This document shows positions 1 through 8,985 of a stretch of DNA of 38,627 nt, piece by piece (the first letter of the stretch is position 1; each line of letters begins with the position of its first letter). The notes under the pieces are model-generated. The model saw only the letters and a program-made list of their open reading frames with translations, was not told where the DNA came from and did not search any database. The stretch spans positions 1 to 38,627 of the forward strand of contig JAKDMP010000004.1 in assembly GCA_030452225.1 (NCBI GenBank), written 5' to 3'. Source of the stretch: Gammaproteobacteria bacterium (GTDB lineage Bacteria > Pseudomonadota > Gammaproteobacteria > JAKDMP01). A program made the position numbers and the translations under genes.

Positions 1-917
1 TCAGCCGTACCGTCAACCTGTTTTATCAGCAAGGCAATCGGTACAACATCAATACATCCTCGTTCCTGACGCGCAATTATGGTGCGAAAGTCGTTTACGG
101 TTTCCCGCTTTCGGAAGTAAACAGGTACAGCCTGGGTTTGGGCTATCGACACGGCATGATGGCCCCTTATTGCTCTTCTCCCATAGAGTTCAAGAATTTC
201 GTGGGTAATCCTGCAAACGGCCGTGTGGAAATCAACCCGTCGTTTTGCCCGGGGCTGGATCCAACGGTGCCGGTGAATGTACCGCTTCCAACCCTGACCT
301 ATGACAATATTATGGGCATGATCGGCTTCGCGCACGATACCCGGAACAGAACCGTGTTGCCGACGCGCGGCACTCTTCAGCAGCTGCAGCTTCGAGTGGC
401 CCTGCCCATCGGCAGTGAAACCTATTACAAGGCGACTTGGAGTCAGTTCACTTTTGTGCCGCTGGGCGCGGGCTTCGTTTATGGAGTCAACAGCCTTGTA
501 GGCATTGGCGGCGCCTATGGCGATACATCGTCACTTCCGCCTTACGAACATTTTTTTGCCGGTGGACCCTCGTCGGTTGCGGGTTATCAGTCCGGTACGC
601 TGACTCCGCTTGATTCCAACGGTCTGTCTTACGGCGGAGAATTCGCCACCTGGGTGCGCAACGAGTTGATCATACCGAATTTTCTCGGCGGACCGAGCGC
701 GCAGCATTCTTATCGGGTCGCGTTCTTCCTGGATGCCGGAAATGTTTTCGCAACGCCCGGAGATTTCAGTTGGGACGGCATCCGAGGTTCCTACGGGATC
801 GCCCTGACTTGGCTGACGCCCCTGGGCGCCATGCGATTCAGTTACGCTATACCCTTTCACTACCAACCGGGAGATCGGTTGGAGCGTTTTCAGTTCAGCT
901 TGGGGGCCTATTTCTGA
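1..917 (+). CDS. bamA: BamA, outer-membrane beta-barrel assembly factor (5'-truncated, C-terminal barrel only)
   Basis: The reading frame is open from base 3 and the true start lies outside the window. The visible ~304 residues are the C-terminal part of the Omp85 barrel: alternating amphipathic strands, an extracellular loop 6 region (codons ~555-600), the strand segment RVAFFLDAGNVF, and a terminal GAYF ending in the phenylalanine typical of an outer-membrane beta-signal. BamA is the central subunit of the BAM complex, which inserts beta-barrel proteins into the outer membrane. The next gene encodes the periplasmic chaperone Skp, the usual bamA neighbour, and overlaps it by one base (TGATG). 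One oddity: the loop-6 motif, normally VRG(F/Y), reads VAGY here (codons 576-587), so the conserved arginine is absent. A paralogue such as TamA is less likely given the skp-lpxD context. Confidence 0.93.
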   Translation, partial: SRTVNLFYQQGNRYNINTSSFLTRNYGAKVVYGFPLSEVNRYSLGLGYRHGMMAPYCSSPIEFKNFVGNPANGRVEINPSFCPGLDPTVPVNVPLPTLTYDNIMGMIGFAHDTRNRTVLPTRGTLQQLQLRVALPIGSETYYKATWSQFTFVPLGAGFVYGVNSLVGIGGAYGDTSSLPPYEHFFAGGPSSVAGYQSGTLTPLDSNGLSYGGEFATWVRNELIIPNFLGGPSAQHSYRVAFFLDAGNVFATPGDFSWDGIRGSYGIALTWLTPLGAMRFSYAIPFHYQPGDRLERFQFSLGAYF

Positions 918-1462
918 TGCATGCGCGCTCATTATTTCTCGTCCTCTTTTTGGCGGCCGCCGGGTTGCCGCTGCAGGGGTTGGCCGCGGACACGATGGCG
1001 GCCGTGAATTTTCAGAAGATTCTCCGCGAGGCGCCGCAGGCCAAGGCATCGCAAGAGTTGCTGGACAGGGAATTCGCCCCCCTCCAAAAATTGCTGAAGC
1101 AGCAGCAGGGAAACGTCCAGACCTTGCATGAGAAGCATCTTGGTCTCGGTCCCGGCACGAATCCGCTGAAGCGTGCGAGCGTCGAGGAACAGTATAAAAA
1201 GGCGCAAGAGAAATTGGCCGAAACGACTCGCCAATACCAGACGCGTTTGAAGTTGCGCATGACACAGTTGCGCGCCAACTTCAAGCGATTGCTTGGCAAG
1301 GAAATCGGCCTGTATGCAAGGCAGCACGGAATTACCGTGGTCGTGAACGATGGCGTCGCCTATGCGAAGAGTTCGCTGAACATTACCGACGAGATTCTGG
1401 CCTTGCTCAAGGAAGATTACCGGCAGGCTAAGGCCGCATCCGCTGGAAAGGCGCAGCCATGA
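917..1462 (+). CDS. skp: Skp/OmpH periplasmic chaperone
   Basis: This is a 181-residue protein. I chose ATG 917 because it overlaps the bamA stop (TGATG) and begins directly with a signal peptide: basic MHAR, a hydrophobic core, and likely cleavage after GLAA (~residue 24). The frame is open further upstream, but that would run through bamA. The mature part is helical and rich in K, Q, E and L (residues ~30-150), as in the tentacle coiled coil of the Skp trimer. Skp holds unfolded outer-membrane proteins in the periplasm and hands them to BAM. Position between bamA and lpxD is the standard gammaproteobacterial order. The stop overlaps the lpxD start as ATGA, suggesting translational coupling. 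Confidence 0.93.
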   Translation: MHARSLFLVLFLAAAGLPLQGLAADTMAAVNFQKILREAPQAKASQELLDREFAPLQKLLKQQQGNVQTLHEKHLGLGPGTNPLKRASVEEQYKKAQEKLAETTRQYQTRLKLRMTQLRANFKRLLGKEIGLYARQHGITVVVNDGVAYAKSSLNITDEILALLKEDYRQAKAASAGKAQP

Positions 1463-2496
1463 CCCGGACGGGCGTGAGGCTCGGGGACATTGTCGATCGA
1501 CTGGGCGGCCGGCTCGAAGGGGATCCCGAACAGCGGGTGGATGCCGTGGCCACGCTTGAGTCTGCCGGTCCGCGCACATTGAGTTTTTTGGCAAATTCCC
1601 GCTATCGCTCCCAGCTTCCCGGGACGCGGGCGGCTTGCGTAATCCTCGGCGAGGTGGATGCCGCGCAGTGCCCGGTTGCGGCGATCGTCGCCGTTGAGCC
1701 ATACGTGTACTACGCACGTGCGGCCGCCATGCTCCAGGAAGGCAGGGAGTTTCCGTCCGGCCGGCATCCCGACGCGAGTATTGCGCCGGACGCGCAGGTG
1801 GCGCAGAGTGCCTGGATCGGCGCGCAGGCTTCGATCGGCTCCGGCGCAAGGATCGGAGAAGCCGTCTTTGTCGGTCCGGGCTGCGTGGTGGGCGATGGCG
1901 TTACCGTGGGCGCACGCAGTCGGCTGAGTGCACATGTCACGATCCTGGCCGGGGCCACGATCGGCTCCGATTGCCTGTTCCACCCGGGCGTGGTCATCGG
2001 CGGGGATGGCTTCGGCATTGCCTGGGACGGCGAACGCTGGCTGAGGGTGCCACAGGTCGGCAGTGTCAGGATCGGCAATCATGTGGACATCGGCGCCAAT
2101 ACGGCCATCGATCGCGGTGCAATCGAAGACACCGTCATCGAGGAGGGCGTCAAGCTGGACAATCTCATCCAGATCGGTCACAACGTGCGTATTGGCGCGC
2201 ACACCGTCATGGCCGGGTGCTGCGGGGTGTCCGGGAGTGCCGTGATCGGCTCATACTGTCAGATAGGCGGCCAGGTCGGGATCGCCGGGCACATCCGCAT
2301 TGCCGACCATACCATCGTGACCGGCAAGACCGTCGTCAGCCATTCCATTCGCGAACCCGGAAAGCGCTATTCCGGGGCCCTCCCGATCGACGAAAGCCGT
2401 CGGTGGCAGCGCAACAGTGCACGATTCCGCTCGTTGGATAAAATGGCCAAGCGTCTGGCGCATCTGGAGCGTCTTCACAAGGACAGGAAACCATGA
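1459..2496 (+). CDS. lpxD: UDP-3-O-(3-hydroxyacyl)glucosamine N-acyltransferase LpxD
   Basis: This 345-residue enzyme performs the third step of lipid A synthesis, adding a 3-hydroxyacyl chain from ACP to the 2-amino group of UDP-3-O-acylglucosamine. Residues ~1-100 form the N-terminal uridine-binding domain. From ~105 to ~300 there are hexapeptide repeats (I/V-G-x-x-A/V pattern) of the left-handed beta-helix, followed by a C-terminal helix containing [12 protein letters not shown]. The catalytic histidine is His241 in IQIGHN, as expected for the family. Length is normal (E. coli 341). ATG 1459 overlaps the skp stop, and the lpxD stop overlaps fabZ in the same way (ATGA). Confidence 0.97.
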   Translation: MTRTGVRLGDIVDRLGGRLEGDPEQRVDAVATLESAGPRTLSFLANSRYRSQLPGTRAACVILGEVDAAQCPVAAIVAVEPYVYYARAAAMLQEGREFPSGRHPDASIAPDAQVAQSAWIGAQASIGSGARIGEAVFVGPGCVVGDGVTVGARSRLSAHVTILAGATIGSDCLFHPGVVIGGDGFGIAWDGERWLRVPQVGSVRIGNHVDIGANTAIDRGAIEDTVIEEGVKLDNLIQIGHNVRIGAHTVMAGCCGVSGSAVIGSYCQIGGQVGIAGHIRIADHTIVTGKTVVSHSIREPGKRYSGALPIDESRRWQRNSARFRSLDKMAKRLAHLERLHKDRKP

Positions 2497-2948
2497 GCAC
2501 ATCGGAGACTTTCGATATTCATCGCATTATGGAGTATCTCCCCCATCGGTACCCGTTTCTGCTCGTGGATCGGGTGATCGAGTGCGTGCCCAATGAGCGT
2601 CTGGTCGCGATCAAGAACGTGACGATCAACGAGCCCTTTTTCATCGGGCATTTTCCCGATCGCCCGGTGATGCCGGGCGTATTGATAGCCGAGGCCATGG
2701 CCCAGGCGACCGGCCTGCTTGCCTTCCGGTCGGTGGGCGTTCCGCCCGAGCATATCCTGTACTACCTGGTGGGGATCGACAAGGCCAAATTTCGCCGCCC
2801 GGTGGAACCCGGCGACCAGCTTCGCCTGTTTGCCACGATCCGGCGTTCGCTGCGCGGCGTGTGGTGTTTTGATGTGTCCGCCGAGGTCGATGGCAAGGAG
2901 GTGGCATCGGCGGAAATCCGCTGCGCGGCGAAGGAAATCACTACTTGA
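2493..2948 (+). CDS. fabZ: 3-hydroxyacyl-ACP dehydratase FabZ
   Basis: This 151-residue hotdog-fold enzyme dehydrates 3-hydroxyacyl-ACP to trans-2-enoyl-ACP in fatty-acid elongation. The active-site helix is visible as [20 protein letters not shown], with the catalytic His53 and Glu67 in their usual places, and [13 protein letters not shown] is the family's N-terminal signature. Sitting between lpxD and lpxA, it competes for the same 3-hydroxyacyl-ACP pool that feeds lipid A, so co-expression makes sense. It overlaps lpxD by 4 nt, and its TGA is embedded in the TTGA that starts lpxA. Confidence 0.97.
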   Translation: MSTSETFDIHRIMEYLPHRYPFLLVDRVIECVPNERLVAIKNVTINEPFFIGHFPDRPVMPGVLIAEAMAQATGLLAFRSVGVPPEHILYYLVGIDKAKFRRPVEPGDQLRLFATIRRSLRGVWCFDVSAEVDGKEVASAEIRCAAKEITT

Positions 2949-3715
2949 TTCATCCGCGGGCGCTTGTCGACCCCAAGGCGCGTCTTGCCGAGGACGTGAC
3001 GATAGGCCCTTTTGCGGTGATCGGCGCCAATGTCGAGATCGGCGCGGGTACGGAGATCGGCGCACATGTGGTCGTGGAAGGGCCGACCGTGATCGGCAGG
3101 AACAACCGCATTTTCCCCTACGCGTCGGTCGGCCTCGCCCCGCAAGACAAAAAGTTCGCGGGAGAGCCAACCCGGCTGGTCATCGGGGACGGGAACATGA
3201 TCCGTGAGTGCTGTACCCTCAATCGTGGCACGGCGCAGGATCGCGGCGAGACGGCGATCGGATCGGACAACTGGATCATGGCCTACGTGCACATCGCCCA
3301 TGATTGCGTGATCGCCAATCACGCCATCCTGGCCAACAACGTCACCATGGGCGGCCATGTACACATTGGTGACTGGGCCATTCTCGGCGGCTTCTCGAAG
3401 ATTCATCAGTTCTGTCGCCTCGGCGCGCATTGCTTCACGCAGATGGATTGCGGTATCGGCAAGGATGTACCGCCTTACGTGATGGCCGCCGGCATGCCCG
3501 CCCGACCACGCGGGATCAACAGCGAGGGGCTCGGACGGCGCGGTTTTACCCGCGGGCAAATCCAGGCGATCAAGGATGCCTATCGCATTTTGTACCGTTC
3601 GGGGCTGCGCCTCGTCGAAGCGCGCAAAGCGCTCGAGCAACGCGCCCGGGATGAGCCCGTGCTGGCGCCGTTCGTCGAATTTTTCAAGACGAGCGAGCGC
3701 AGCATCATTCGCTAG
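2945..3715 (+). CDS. lpxA: UDP-N-acetylglucosamine O-acyltransferase LpxA
   Basis: This 256-residue protein catalyses the first step of lipid A synthesis, moving a 3-hydroxyacyl chain from ACP to the 3-OH of UDP-GlcNAc. The start is TTG 2945, overlapping the fabZ stop; it gives the canonical N-terminus [10 protein letters not shown]. Hexapeptide repeats run over residues ~1-185. His119 in HIAHDC matches the catalytic histidine of E. coli (His125). The C-terminal helical part has [20 protein letters not shown]. The acyl-chain ruler position is methionine (Met167, in [12 protein letters not shown]), as in Pseudomonas aeruginosa, rather than the glycine of E. coli. From family knowledge this suggests a preference for C10 over C14 hydroxyacyl chains (inference). 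Confidence 0.97.
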   Translation: MIHPRALVDPKARLAEDVTIGPFAVIGANVEIGAGTEIGAHVVVEGPTVIGRNNRIFPYASVGLAPQDKKFAGEPTRLVIGDGNMIRECCTLNRGTAQDRGETAIGSDNWIMAYVHIAHDCVIANHAILANNVTMGGHVHIGDWAILGGFSKIHQFCRLGAHCFTQMDCGIGKDVPPYVMAAGMPARPRGINSEGLGRRGFTRGQIQAIKDAYRILYRSGLRLVEARKALEQRARDEPVLAPFVEFFKTSERSIIR

Positions 3716-3717
3716 CG

Positions 3718-4893
3718 ATGAAACCACTTCGGATCGGACTGGTCGCTGGGGAAACTTCGGGCGATCGGCTCGGCGCCGCGCTGATTGATGCGTTGCAGAA
3801 GCGCGTTCCGGAGCTGGAGGTCATCGGCGTTGCCGGCGATGCGATGCGGGCCGCCGGCTGCCGGCCGATTGCCGACATCTCCGCACTTTCGGTGATGGGA
3901 CTGACCGAGATCGTCGGCAGCCTGCCGCGACTGCTGCGTTTGCGGCACCGGCTCGTACGCGAGCTGGCCGGGGCCGCGCCCGACCTGGTGGTCGGGATCG
4001 ATGCGCCGGAATTCAACCTTGGCCTGGAGCGCGCATTGCGCGCGCGCGGTGTGCGCACGGCACATTACGTCAGCCCCTCGGTGTGGGCCTGGCGGCCGGG
4101 ACGGGTGCACACGGTAGCGCGCGCGGCGAAGGCCGTGCTTTGCCTCCTGCCATTCGAGCCCGCCTGCTATGATAGCGTACCCGTGCATGCCGTTTTTACC
4201 GGTCACCCGTTGGCTGACGAGCTTGCGCCGCAGGGCCGGGAGGCGGCGCGGGCCGCCCTGGACTTGCCGCAGGAAGGACGCGTTTTGGCCGTTCTGCCGG
4301 GTTCGCGCAGCGCTGAGGTAGAGCGTCTCGCAGTCCGCTTTCTGGATGCTGCGAGGGAGCTGGCCCGCGGGCGAGATGATTTGCGGGTGATCGTGCCGGC
4401 GGCGAATGCGAGCCTGAAGGCAAGGCTCGAAGAGCTTTGTGCGCAGCGCCCGGACGCGCCGATGAAAGTGATCGAAGAACGCGCGCACGAGGCCATCGTT
4501 GCGTCGGACGTGGTTCTGGCAGCCTCGGGAACGGTAACGCTGGAGGCGATGCTCCTGGATCGCCCGATGGTGGTTGCCTACCGCATGGCGCGCCTGAGTG
4601 CCTGGCTGCTCTTGCGCGCGGGACTGCTGCGGGCGCCGCATTTTTCCCTGCCCAACCTGTTGGCCGGCCGCGAGATTGTTCCGGAGCTGGCTCAGCAGAA
4701 TGCAAGCGTTGCTACAATCATCGCCGAGACGGCTCATCTGCTGGATGATACCGGGGCGCGCGCGGCGCAATGCGATCAATTTGCCGCTCTGCGCAGCCAA
4801 CTCGGCAAGGATGCCGCGGGCCGCGCAGCCGAGGCGCTGCTGGAACTTTTGGACGCTCAGGCGGGTGGCAGGGCTGATGAATCAGGACATTGA
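3718..4893 (+). CDS. lpxB: Lipid-A-disaccharide synthase LpxB
   Basis: This 391-residue GT-B glycosyltransferase (family GT19) condenses UDP-2,3-diacylglucosamine with lipid X to form the lipid A disaccharide at the inner face of the cytoplasmic membrane. The N-terminal signature VAGETSGDRLGAALI is present, as are YVSPSVWAWRPGR (~residues 121-133) and the C-terminal donor-binding segment VVLAASGTVTLEAMLLDRPM (~residues 262-281). Length is close to E. coli (382). It starts 2 nt after the lpxA stop and overlaps rnhB by 17 nt, so it belongs to the same transcript. Confidence 0.96.
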   Translation: MKPLRIGLVAGETSGDRLGAALIDALQKRVPELEVIGVAGDAMRAAGCRPIADISALSVMGLTEIVGSLPRLLRLRHRLVRELAGAAPDLVVGIDAPEFNLGLERALRARGVRTAHYVSPSVWAWRPGRVHTVARAAKAVLCLLPFEPACYDSVPVHAVFTGHPLADELAPQGREAARAALDLPQEGRVLAVLPGSRSAEVERLAVRFLDAARELARGRDDLRVIVPAANASLKARLEELCAQRPDAPMKVIEERAHEAIVASDVVLAASGTVTLEAMLLDRPMVVAYRMARLSAWLLLRAGLLRAPHFSLPNLLAGREIVPELAQQNASVATIIAETAHLLDDTGARAAQCDQFAALRSQLGKDAAGRAAEALLELLDAQAGGRADESGH

Positions 4894-5458
4894 GCAAGCG
4901 GGTGTGGCGGGCGTAGACGAAGCCGGCCGCGGTCCGCTTGCCGGTCCCGTGGCCGCTGCCGCCGTCATTTTGCCGTTCGGGCATGGTCTGGTGCTGGCCG
5001 ACTCCAAGCAGCTTTCCGCACGCCGGCGAGAAATGCTGGCGGGGTTGATTCGCGAGAACGCCGTGGGCTGGTCCATCGCGCTCGCCAGCGCCGCGGAAAT
5101 CGACCGACTCAACATCCATCACGCGAGCCTGCTTGCCATGAAGCGTGCGCTCGATGCGTTGTTGCCGGCGCCGGCAGGCGCCTTGATCGACGGTCGGTTT
5201 ACCCCGGTGACACCGCTGGCCTGTCGGGCCATTGTCCATGGCGATGCGCTCGAGCCCGCGATCAGCGCGGCCTCGATCCTCGCCAAGGTGTATCGCGACG
5301 CCCTCATGTGCAAGCTCGATCGGCGTTTCCCCGGCTACGGTTTCGCGCGGCACAAGGGCTACGGCACACGCGCGCATTGCGAGGCGCTCGACCGGCTTGG
5401 GCCGTGCCTGGAGCACCGTCGAAGCTTCAGGCCGGTACGCGAGGCGCTGGCATCGTGA
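4877..5458 (+). CDS. rnhB: Ribonuclease HII
   Basis: This 193-residue enzyme cleaves the RNA strand of RNA-DNA hybrids and initiates removal of misincorporated ribonucleotides. ATG 4877 was chosen because it gives MNQDIEQAGVAGVDEAGRGP, with the RNase H family II motif DEAGRGPLAGPV right after the start. The frame stays open far upstream only because it runs inside lpxB. Asp14 and Glu15 are the expected first metal ligands. DSKQLSARRRE and the C-terminal RHKGYGTRAH are also family signatures. It overlaps lpxB by 17 nt and dnaE by 4 nt (GTGA). The lpxB-rnhB-dnaE order is conserved in gammaproteobacteria. Confidence 0.95.
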   Translation: MNQDIEQAGVAGVDEAGRGPLAGPVAAAAVILPFGHGLVLADSKQLSARRREMLAGLIRENAVGWSIALASAAEIDRLNIHHASLLAMKRALDALLPAPAGALIDGRFTPVTPLACRAIVHGDALEPAISAASILAKVYRDALMCKLDRRFPGYGFARHKGYGTRAHCEALDRLGPCLEHRRSFRPVREALAS

Positions 5459-8400
5459 GCACGCCGTTCGTGCATTTGCGCCTGCACACCGAGTACTCCT
5501 TGGTGGACAGCGTCGTGCGCATCACACCGTTGATGAAGCGCGCCGCCGAACTGGGCATGCCGGCGGTGGCGATGACGGACGCCGGTAATCTCTTCGCGCT
5601 GGTGAAGTTCTACGGTGCGGCGGAGGCGGCGGGCATCAAGCCTGTAATCGGCATCGACCTCAACTTTGCCTTCGGAGCGGAGCAACCCGCGGACATCGTC
5701 ACCGCGATCGTGTGCGGACAGAAGGGCTATCGCAGCCTCTGTGATGTGGTCAGCCGCAGTTATAGCGAGGGCCAGCGCACGGGCCGCCCCGTGGTGCAGG
5801 CCGACTGGCTCGGCGAGGCGACGCCCGAGTTGATTTTGCTCGCCGGCCGGCACAGTCCGCTCGCGCGCTCCCTGGCCGGCGCCGGAGCCGATTTTGCCCG
5901 GCAACGCCTGCTTTCGCTGAAGGCGCGCTTCCCGCATGGCGTGTACCTGGAGTTGACGCGTACGGGCAGGCCGGGGGAGGAGAACTGGAACGCGTCGGCC
6001 TGCGCCCTGGCCGTCGCCACCGGTACGCCCGTGGTCGCCACCAATGACGTGCGTTTTCTCACCGCAGACGACTACGACGCCCACGAGGCAAGGGTCGCCA
6101 TCCACCAGGGTTACAAGCTCACCGATGCCGAAGGCGAAAGCGCCTACAGCCGCGAGCAGTACCTGAAAAGTGGCGACGAGATGGCCGCCGTGTTTGCCGA
6201 CCTGCCGCAGGCGCTCGAAGCGGGTGCTGCCATTGCCGAGCGGGCAAGTTTTGCCCTCGATCTCGGCCATCCGATGTTGCCGAATTTTCCACTGGCCGAT
6301 GGCGAGGACGAAAATGCGCGGCTCAGGCGCGATGCCGAGGCCGGGCTTGCAAAACGTCTCGCGTCCGGCGCGTTCCAGCCGGCGACCGAAGAAAAGGCCT
6401 ATCACGACAGGCTCGGCCGGGAACTGGAAGTCATCCTCGAGACCGGCTTTGCCGGCTATTTCCTGATCGTCGCCGACTTCATTGCCTGGGCGCGCGGCAA
6501 TGCCGTGCCGGTAGGCCCGGGGCGCGGTTCCGGCGCGGGCTCGGTGGTGGCCTGGGCGCTCGGCATCACCGATCTCGATCCGCTCGCCTACGACCTGCTG
6601 TTCGAACGCTTTCTGAATCCCGAGCGCGTGTCCATGCCGGACTTCGACATCGATTTCTGCATGGAGGGACGCGATCGGGTGATCGAGTACGTGGCCGAGC
6701 GTTACGGGCGCGAGCGCGTTTCGCAAATCATTACCTACGGCACCATGGCGGCGCGGGCGGTGGTGCGCGATACCGGCCGCGTGCTCGGCCATCCCTACGG
6801 TTTCGTGGATCGGATCGCCAAGCTCGTGCCCTTCGAAATCGGCATGACGCTGGAACGGGCGCTGGAGGAATCGGAGGAACTCGCCCAAGCCTGTCGGGAA
6901 GACGAAGAGGTCCGCAGCCTGATCGTTCTGGCGCGCAAGCTCGAGGGACTTGCGCGCAATGCCGGCAAACACGCCGGGGGAGTCGTCATCGCGCCAAGCG
7001 CGCTCACCGATTTCACCCCGCTCTACGCCGAGTCAAACGGCGCCGCGCTGGTCACCCAACTCGACAAGAACGATGTCGAAGCGATCGGCTTGGTGAAGTT
7101 CGATTTTCTCGGCTTGCGTACGCTCACCATCCTCGATTGGGCGGAAAAAGCCGTCAACGCCGCGCTCGAGCCGGGCGAACCCGAGGTGAGCGTACGCGAA
7201 CTGGCAATCGACGATCCCGATACCTACAAGCTGTTGCAGTCCTGCGAGACGACCGCCGTGTTCCAGCTCGAATCAGGCGGCATGAAAGAACTCATGGGAC
7301 GGCTGGTACCGGATCGTTTCGAGGATATCGTCGCGGTGAACGCACTCTTCCGGCCGGGGCCGTTGCAATCCGGCATGGTCGATGATTTCATCGCCCGCAA
7401 GCGCGGCGAGCAGAAGGTGGTGTACCCGCACCCGGGGCTCGAACCGATCCTCAAGCCGACCTACGGGGTGATTCTCTACCAGGAACAGGTGATGCAGATC
7501 GCCCAGGTGCTCGCGGGGTACACGCTCGGCGGCGCCGACCTTCTGCGCCGGGCCATGGGCAAGAAAAAACCCGAGGAGATGGCGCGGCAGCGGGAAATCT
7601 TCATGAAAGGGGCAACCGAAAACGGTGTGGACGAGCGGGTCGCCTCGCACATCTTCGACCTGATGGAAAAGTTTGCCGGGTACGGTTTCAACAAGTCGCA
7701 CTCGGTTGCCTATGCGCTGCTTGCCTACCAGACCGCCTGGATGAAGGCGCATCATCCGGCCGCCTACATGGCGGCGGTGCTGTCCGCCGACATGGATCAC
7801 ACCGACAAGATCGTGCGTCTGGTCGAGGAGTGCCGGCGCATGGGATTGGCCGTACTCCCGCCGCATGTCAATCACTCCGACTACGCGTTCCGGATCGAGG
7901 GCAGGCGCGCCATTCGCTACGGCCTGGGCGCGATCAAGGGGCTGGGGCGGGGCGCGGTGGAATCGTTGGTTGCCGATCGGGAGCGCCAGGGCGCATACCG
8001 GGACCTGGCGGACTTGTGCGCGCGCGCCGACCCGGGACGCCTCAACCGCCGCGCCTTCGAGGCGTTGATCCAGGCCGGAGCGCTCGATGGCTTGGGGGCG
8101 CACCGGGCCGCGATGATGATCGCCCTTGCGAGCGCGCTGGCTGCCGCCGAGCAGCGCCATCAGGCCGGGGCCAGCGGCCAGTCCGATTTTTTCGGGCAAG
8201 TGCGCCCCTCGGCCGAGGCCGTGGCCGATGTCAGGAAGTGGGGCGAACTGGAACGGCTGGCGCACGAAAAGAGTCTGCTCGGGCTTTATCTCAGCGGCCA
8301 TCCGATGCAGGTCTATGGCTCCCTGGTCGAGAAGCTGGGGGTCGAGCCGATTGCCCCCCTTGCGCGGGCGCCATCGGAGGGCGCCGGATCGCGTCCGGTT

Positions 8401-8907
8401 CGCGTTGCCGGTATCGTGAGGGAGCTGCGCCGTTTCCCCGGGCGCCGGGTTGTCACCCTGGATGACGGCGAGGGGATGATCGAGATAAAAGTCGAGGACG
8501 AGCTGGCCGAACGCGACCTCGAGCTGTTGGCGGCCGATCGCATCGTGGTCGTGGATGGGCTGTTGAAATGGGACAACTATTTCAATCGCTGGCGCGTTGC
8601 GGCCGGCGAGCTTTGCGGCATCGAATCGGTCGCCGAGCGTGAGGCGAACTGCGTATGGATCGAATGGCGCCCGAACGGCGCGCCGCCTGCCGATTGTGCG
8701 GCGCGTCTCAAGGACGCCCTCAGCGCCTATGCCGGTGGAGGCAAGGCCAGCGTGGCGTTGCGATTTCATGGCCGCGGCGCGGGTGCATGCATGCGTCTCG
8801 GGAAGGGTTGGCAGGTCTCGCCGCACCGCGAGCTGATCGCCAGCCTGAAAGGGCTCGAGGGCGTCGAGCGCGTGGAAATCACCTATCAACGTCGTTCGCC
8901 GGGCTGA
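5455..8907 (+). CDS. dnaE: DNA polymerase III alpha subunit DnaE
   Basis: This 1150-residue protein is the replicative polymerase subunit, near the E. coli length of 1160. GTG 5455 gives MSTPFVHLRLHTEYSLVDS, the expected beginning of the PHP domain, and overlaps the rnhB stop as GTGA; upstream codons in frame lie inside rnhB. The order is PHP domain (~1-270), palm, thumb and fingers, then helix-hairpin-helix and OB fold (~980-1060, VRVAGIVRELRRF). The three catalytic aspartates are visible: Asp396 and Asp398 in PDFDIDFCMEGRD and Asp550 in LVKFDFLGLRTLTI, each offset by five from E. coli 401/403/555. No disruption was seen. Confidence 0.97.
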   Translation: MSTPFVHLRLHTEYSLVDSVVRITPLMKRAAELGMPAVAMTDAGNLFALVKFYGAAEAAGIKPVIGIDLNFAFGAEQPADIVTAIVCGQKGYRSLCDVVSRSYSEGQRTGRPVVQADWLGEATPELILLAGRHSPLARSLAGAGADFARQRLLSLKARFPHGVYLELTRTGRPGEENWNASACALAVATGTPVVATNDVRFLTADDYDAHEARVAIHQGYKLTDAEGESAYSREQYLKSGDEMAAVFADLPQALEAGAAIAERASFALDLGHPMLPNFPLADGEDENARLRRDAEAGLAKRLASGAFQPATEEKAYHDRLGRELEVILETGFAGYFLIVADFIAWARGNAVPVGPGRGSGAGSVVAWALGITDLDPLAYDLLFERFLNPERVSMPDFDIDFCMEGRDRVIEYVAERYGRERVSQIITYGTMAARAVVRDTGRVLGHPYGFVDRIAKLVPFEIGMTLERALEESEELAQACREDEEVRSLIVLARKLEGLARNAGKHAGGVVIAPSALTDFTPLYAESNGAALVTQLDKNDVEAIGLVKFDFLGLRTLTILDWAEKAVNAALEPGEPEVSVRELAIDDPDTYKLLQSCETTAVFQLESGGMKELMGRLVPDRFEDIVAVNALFRPGPLQSGMVDDFIARKRGEQKVVYPHPGLEPILKPTYGVILYQEQVMQIAQVLAGYTLGGADLLRRAMGKKKPEEMARQREIFMKGATENGVDERVASHIFDLMEKFAGYGFNKSHSVAYALLAYQTAWMKAHHPAAYMAAVLSADMDHTDKIVRLVEECRRMGLAVLPPHVNHSDYAFRIEGRRAIRYGLGAIKGLGRGAVESLVADRERQGAYRDLADLCARADPGRLNRRAFEALIQAGALDGLGAHRAAMMIALASALAAAEQRHQAGASGQSDFFGQVRPSAEAVADVRKWGELERLAHEKSLLGLYLSGHPMQVYGSLVEKLGVEPIAPLARAPSEGAGSRPVRVAGIVRELRRFPGRRVVTLDDGEGMIEIKVEDELAERDLELLAADRIVVVDGLLKWDNYFNRWRVAAGELCGIESVAEREANCVWIEWRPNGAPPADCAARLKDALSAYAGGGKASVALRFHGRGAGACMRLGKGWQVSPHRELIASLKGLEGVERVEITYQRRSPG

Positions 8908-8985
8908 AAACGGCTTTCGGGCCGGCCGTCTCCTCCATCACTGCTACCATATAGGCTTGCGGGTATGTATTGATGCGGATGCGAC

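Noticed and set aside
5359-8889. Two long minus-strand frames (537 and 538 codons) across dnaE
   Set aside because: They are antisense shadows of dnaE, with no domain likeness and no ribosome-binding sites.
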